64,000 nt of DNA, taken from Carallia brachiata (lineage: Eukaryota > Streptophyta > Magnoliopsida > Malpighiales > Rhizophoraceae). The stretch spans positions 1,577,376-1,641,375 of the forward strand of contig JADCRB010000030.1 in assembly GCA_021464245.1 (NCBI GenBank), in the 5' to 3' direction. Below, piece after piece: positions 58,937-64,000 of the stretch (position 1 is its first letter; every line of letters starts with the position of its first letter). Position numbers and translations under genes: made by a program. The notes below the pieces were generated by a model. The model did not search any database and was not told the origin of the DNA. It saw only the letters and a list, made by a program, of their open reading frames with translations.

Positions 58937-58943
58937 TATAAAT
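58937..58943 (+). promoter_or_regulatory. Probable TATA box of the HAN-like gene
   Basis: TATAAAT preceded by CCAC. A start about 30 bases on would give a leader near 700 nt, unless it is spliced. Several ATGs lie in this leader (for example 58948, 58991, 59154, 59214). Confidence 0.4.
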
Positions 58944-59673
58944 TGGAATGCATAGAGGCCAGAGAGACAGCCCAAAGTTGCTTGAATTCATATGCCAATT
59001 GCCACTACAAGTTACATACACACTTGCTCATCATCAGTCCACTGCCTTACCCCTCAACCCCCATCATCCAAATTTTATTCCATTATCATCGTCACTCACT
59101 GACTATCAACTGACTCTTTTTTTTTTTTTTTATTATGGGGGCATAACTATAACATGCAAATTGGCTCCATCTCTGTCTCAGTGTCTTTGTCACTTTCATC
59201 ACTACTACTATATATGCATTTGTGTATTCTCTCTATTTGCATGTCACGACAACGTGGACTGCAGGTGGTGCTGACTGGTATTTCGCCATTTTATTAGCTT
59301 TTAAAGCTACCGGACAATACAATTTTTCTCACCCCCCACCCCTCCCTCCTCCTCCGTACCATTTAGCTTTCTCTCTCTTTTAAGTCCTTCCCTTGTTGTT
59401 CAAATACTATATTATTGCAATTCGTTCATCAGGGGCTTACTATTTGGTGGCCAGTATTCTTCTCTCTGCCACAATCCCACAAACCTTCACTATAGACTCA
59501 TTTTCAATCCCTTCTTCTCCCCTCACCCAATCTCACAGACTGCCCCTTCATATCTCTCGCTCCTCTTTCTTTGTACAAACACAAAGCAAATCAAAGAAGC
59601 AATTTTTGAGTCTTTTCAATTTATCGGAGGCGGTCCATTGCCGGAATTTCAGAGAAGAAATTGAGATTATAAG

Positions 59674-60622
59674 ATGATGCATAGGTGCTGTAGTGCATCA
59701 CAGGGGAACATGGTAGGTCCATGTTCATGTGATCTTTTCCACACCCAAAGCAATTCCGGATTCTCCATGCTATTTTCGATGCCAAACCAGTACCACCACC
59801 ACAACAAGTCGTCCTTTGATGAAACGGACGTGTACCCTTTAACGTCCCCATCCGTCGATTGCACTCTCTCTTTAGGCACCCCGTCCACTCGTCTGAGTGA
59901 GGATGATCATGAGAAGAGAATCCACCATGATCGCCGTCCTAGTAATTCTTGCATGTCAAACTTTTGCTGGGACATATGGCAATCCAAAAGCACGCCTTAT
60001 AATGCCCCTCATCAACAACAACAACAACCGCATAAGAACAGCCGTGCGAACCATAGTAACAGTAGCGGCAATGGCAATGGCAATAGCTTGGCTAATAACG
60101 ATCCACTCCTTGCTCGCCGCTGCGCAAACTGCGACACCACTTCTACTCCTCTTTGGAGAAACGGCCCAAGAGGCCCCAAGGTATGTAAAGATTCTGTCTT
60201 GAACATTGCTTATTATGTTGTTTGCTTTATAAGCCAATTTGATTTTGCAAGCTTTTGAATTAATGCGTGCAAAGCATTGGCCTTTATTATGTAAGTAATT
60301 AATGTCTTTGTGGGGACTGCAGTCGCTTTGCAATGCATGTGGAATTCGGTTCAAGAAGGAAGAAAGAAGGGCCACAGCTGCGAATGCAAACAACACGAAT
60401 GGGAATAATGCATCTGGGGCAATAATGGATTCCCACCACTATGGTTATCAAAACCATTCATGGGTTCAGACCCAGAAAATGCCATGCTTCTCGCCGGCCA
60501 ATGAATTCAGATTCATAGAAGATAGTGATCAAGATTCCGATCCCGCCGGCGGCATTCCGTTCCTTTCTTGGAGGCTCAACGTCACGGACAGGCCTAGCCT
60601 TGTCCATGACTTTACAAGATGA
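59674..60622 (+). CDS. HAN: GATA transcription factor, HANABA TARANU-like
   Basis: Nuclear GATA zinc-finger factor of 268 residues from two exons, 59674-60180 and 60323-60622 (GT-AG). In Arabidopsis HAN sets the boundary between shoot or floral meristem and organs, and acts in embryo patterning. The finger is C150-x2-C153-x18-C172-x2-C175; the intron falls between the two cysteine pairs, after RNGPRGPK. Three HAN traits: the start MMHRCC..., the N-terminal motif VDCTLSLGTPSTRL (61-74), shared with HAN and its paralogues, and the C-terminal FLSWRLNVTDRPSLVHDFTR. A polyglutamine stretch (114-118) and Asn/Gly-rich region (122-142) lie between. GATA19/20-type HAN-LIKE paralogues are the alternative. 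A (GAT)n run sits in the 3' UTR (60726). Confidence 0.94.
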
Positions 60623-62639
60623 AAAAAAAAAATCAATAAAAAGCCACAAAAAAAAAAAGAAATCAAATAGAAGGAGAAGTAGAGTGAACGGTGAAGATCA
60701 TCCATGCGGTGACTGCAACGAATATCAATGATGATGATGATGATGGTGAAGATGTTTGTGATGGCGATGGTTATTGTGGTCTCTAGGTCGTCTCGTCGCG
60801 TCAAAGTTCTTTTCCTTCTTTGTGTGGCTTTTTTGTTCAGTTTTTTTTTTTTTTTTCTTTTCTCTCCTTCTTACGTGGATGGAGTGAAAACGGGATAATT
60901 CTATGTTCTTTGTTGCTCTTCTTCTTTGGCTTTCCTTTCAACTCTCTCAGTTATTCTATATAATTATAGCCTTTCTGGCGGTGAGTCGCTTTTTCTCACT
61001 ATGTGTCACCCAATTACCAGTCAAACGGAGTCAAATGTTGATATCAAGATGATCATACATGAGGATCGTGTCATCTGTAAGCCGTTTGATCAGGTCTAAT
61101 GTAGTACGTTGATACTGTAATCTGTTGAAGCCCTTATATTATATGTGAACTGAAATTTTACCTGAACCTGAGAAACTATTTGTCGGGTTGGGTCGGGATG
61201 TTTTTTTTTTTTTTTTTTGTGATTTTATTTTATTTTTAAGTTTTCATGGATTTCACAGCCGACGAGGGATGAGGGGATAATCAACTGATTGCCCAATTAC
61301 TATGTTGTTGGATCAGGATGAACGTGTTCTTCTGAATCAGGCACTGTGCTGTTCAGAGCATCAGACTGCGGAAAATGGGTTTATGTTAGGATAGCTGGCT
61401 TTGAATTTGACCGTCAAATTGGCCTCAATTGCAGAAACTCTGGATTAGATGCCCCAGGTGGCTGGCAGTGGTTGGTCTGTCCTTTTCCTTGCTCTGTTCT
61501 GTATGCAAGAATTTTACAACCACGGTAAAATGCAAACGCACCCCAATGGTGAAATTTTACCGCCACTCTTTGTTTGTAGTGTACACAATTACTGCTTGTT
61601 ACTGGTGGCTTCTGAGTTCTGATTGGTTAATGAGATTTTGACAGTCGAACTGGCTGCCTGAGATGGAATGGGAAGGAACGATGTACACGTTTCACATTCG
61701 AATTCAAGAACTTTACTTCATAGACAATTCTAAAATCAGTGAGCTAGAGCCCATTGCCGTATATGTATTTCATCACTCAAATGTGAAATACTAAAGATAT
61801 ATGTATTGACTACTGATCTTGTGATTCATTGGTAAAAAGATTCTGTTCAAATCATCGTTAAAGCTTCCAGTGAGGTTAAATATGATTATAAAATTTGTAT
61901 CTTTATAAATTTAGTGTAGAGGTAAATCCCGTTATGCGATATAACTAATGTAATTCTTCTTATTTTTTTATTGTACAGTAAAACTATATAATATCACTTA
62001 TACTTTCTTATTTTTTGGATTGAGTGTGTTTGATATACGGTATAAAATAAAAGATAATATAAGATAAGTTAATCTTATTTTATTATAATTTATGTAATAT
62101 AAGATTAGTCTATCATTATATTTTATATTATGTATCAAACATATAGAAAACTTGTACATTGGTAAGCACATGAAATTGAAACATTGTAATCTCATTTCAA
62201 ATCTTCTCTACATTGTAAATATTGATTTTTTGACACATACAGTTATACTACATAGTAGTCGTTTGATTTTTTATGTGGGTTTTACCAACTAAAATTCATT
62301 AAGACGAAATCCCAGAAAAAGTACTAGAGCCAACCCCCAACACGCCAACATAAAATCCAAAAGCTCTGGCATCCTCATCATGTGAAGTATTATTATTATT
62401 ATAAGCTATGCGATACGATACTTGCTAACCAACCTTAATTAACTAGTAAATCAAGTATATTTTTAAATGGAAAAAAAGATACAGTTGTTGGGTTTTGTTC
62501 ATTATATCTATAAACTGAATTTTGAGTAATTTTTATTTAAAAAATTCGTTTAACTATTCTCGTAAGATAGATTTACCATTGAAACATTGATGGACCTAAA
62601 ATGAGCTTCCTCCACAATCGATTATAATGTTAATGAGTT
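60623..62639. other. HAN-like 3' UTR and intergenic DNA
   Basis: The first 250-500 bases are probably 3' UTR. The rest has no recognised gene. Confidence 0.5.
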
Positions 62640-62768
62640 TTGAATCTAATAGAGCACTCTCAACATGTTGTCCCAACAAATTAAGGCCGACATGACTGAG
62701 GGGACTTGAACCTAAATCGTAGAGAGGAAAGACCACCAAGTAACCACTAAGCCACCAACTTTAGTGGT
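62640..62768 (-). mobile_element. tRNA-derived SINE-like sequence
   Basis: The minus strand has box A TGGCTTAGTGG (inverse of 62744-62754) and, 31 nt on, box B GGTTCAAGTCC (inverse of 62702-62712), the spacing of a tRNA-derived pol III promoter. A non-tRNA body follows. No clear tail or target duplication; boundaries are approximate. Confidence 0.5.
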
Positions 62769-64000
62769 TAGTAAATTAAATTAAGTATATGTACAGAGAA
62801 TATTGTAAAAGTACATGATGCTTGAACTAAAACATTCACCGAGGATGATGGAATTGTTGTCATGTGTTTCACAATTTATTAAAAAAATGTCGAACCCTCC
62901 TGATTCAAGAATCCACTGGACAAATTGGTTGATTAATTTCCCGGTTTTCCTTGGATAAAAAAATCCCTGGTTTTCCGTTTGCTAGCTTGAGATCAATTCT
63001 AATTTTCTTATCAGAGTTATAGTACAGAACCCATCGGTGTGGTATTGGGGGCAAATATTTTTTCATAGTCCCACTAATCCAAGCTTATATAATGCTGATT
63101 TACGTATAGAGGCAGTTTTCAAAAACTGAACAGAAAATGAAGAGGGAAATTTTGTATTAGGGGGCTGGTCTTGAGAGGGGGTGTGCATGATTATGCGTGT
63201 GAGAGCTACAAGTGTATATGATTGAATATCAATGTTTGAGGAATTTGTTTTGCTTCTATGTCAGTTTGCAAATTGATGATTTTAACTCCTACTCGTCTGG
63301 ATAGTTATTAAATCTGGATATAAATGATCAGAAAAAACCCCTAAGATCTGAACACATTATGTCAACTGTTATCTCCTCTTCAACCAATTGGTCTAGATAG
63401 TATATCTTAAAAAAAGGGGCTAAATACATTATACATGTGTATTGTTGGTTTTAGGGCTGAACTTATAGATCAAACTAAGAAAACTATCTTTGCTCAAAAT
63501 GAGCCCCCCAAAATTCAATAAGAGATGGTGGGGTTGGGGATCGGGAGAAGAAAAGAATAGCATATGGTGGGGTTGGTATTTAATCTTTATGCTTGACACT
63601 TATAGCATATGTTGATTAACAAATTAGTATGTACTTATATATGAGGATCAAAATCCAAAAATAGGAGAAAAGAATAGCAAATACGTAGGAATTATCAATT
63701 AATAGAGAGAGATGGTGGGCTTTGGGCGGTTCGGGATGAGGACGAAAATCGGTGGCGCTGAGTTGGACTACCAGTTATTGCAAACTTCAGTTAGGCAGAT
63801 GAGCTTGGTGGGCTTAGTTTCCTGCTAGGGCCCCCATGATTTGAGTGTATTTGATTGCAATTTTATATTATTTTAACTAAATCAAACTAAAATATTTCAA
63901 AGGACCAAAAAAAAAAAAAAAATAGTATTTCACAATTGTTGATTAATTCCCATAAAAAAAAGAAAAGAAAAGAAAAAGCATATTGAATGAAAACTTAAGA
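62769..64000. other. Intergenic, no gene recognised
   Basis: AT-rich sequence with no protein-like frame on either strand up to the end of the window. Confidence 0.5.

Noticed and set aside
1..64000. CRISPR arrays, bacterial operons, rRNA genes
   Set aside because: Nothing of the kind is present; this is plant nuclear DNA and the tandem repeats are microsatellites, transposon units or the tRNA-like array.

Overview
This is nuclear DNA from a eudicot plant. Genes have many short exons with GT-AG (and a few GC-AG) introns, intergenic DNA is AT-rich with long A/T runs and microsatellites, and the gene set is typical of land plants. The species cannot be fixed from the sequence; a rosid is likely from protein similarity. 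All splice models were built by eye from frame continuity and recalled protein families.

Layout, left to right: the 3' half of succinate dehydrogenase flavoprotein SDH1 (+, 127-2803); a TE-rich gap with two non-autonomous hAT-like elements; an intronless GRAS regulator of the SCL4/SCL7 type (+, 11558-13390); a gap with two MITE-like elements, a triplicated sequence with a primer-binding-site-like motif and a SINE; a small three-exon plant gene behind an ACGT-box cluster (+, 19066-20092); a third hAT-like element; a possible non-protein transcription unit (about 23.7-24.6 kb); a six-unit tandem array of tRNA-like sequences (26707-27581); a decayed LINE (-, 28850-31545); and a small lysine-rich reading frame (-, 32082-32450).

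The right half is gene-dense: AP-3 sigma adaptin (+), a Maf-like nucleotide pyrophosphatase (+), mitochondrial ribosomal protein uL6 (+), ARL2/TITAN5 GTPase (-), the 26-exon nucleolar protein NOL6/NRAP/Utp22 (-), then a long gap and a HANABA TARANU-like GATA factor (+, 59674-60622). The rest, to 64000, is intergenic with a second SINE-like sequence.

The genes are not one pathway. They are mainly housekeeping (mitochondrial respiration and translation, vesicle and tubulin GTPase functions, rRNA processing) plus two developmental or stress transcription regulators. As far as I recall the Arabidopsis map, the neighbours here are split there among chromosomes 2, 3 and 5, so the window looks like a less fractionated copy of an ancestral block. 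The most unusual non-coding object is the tRNA-like array, each unit carrying a box B, a near-complete cloverleaf and a T-run just downstream.
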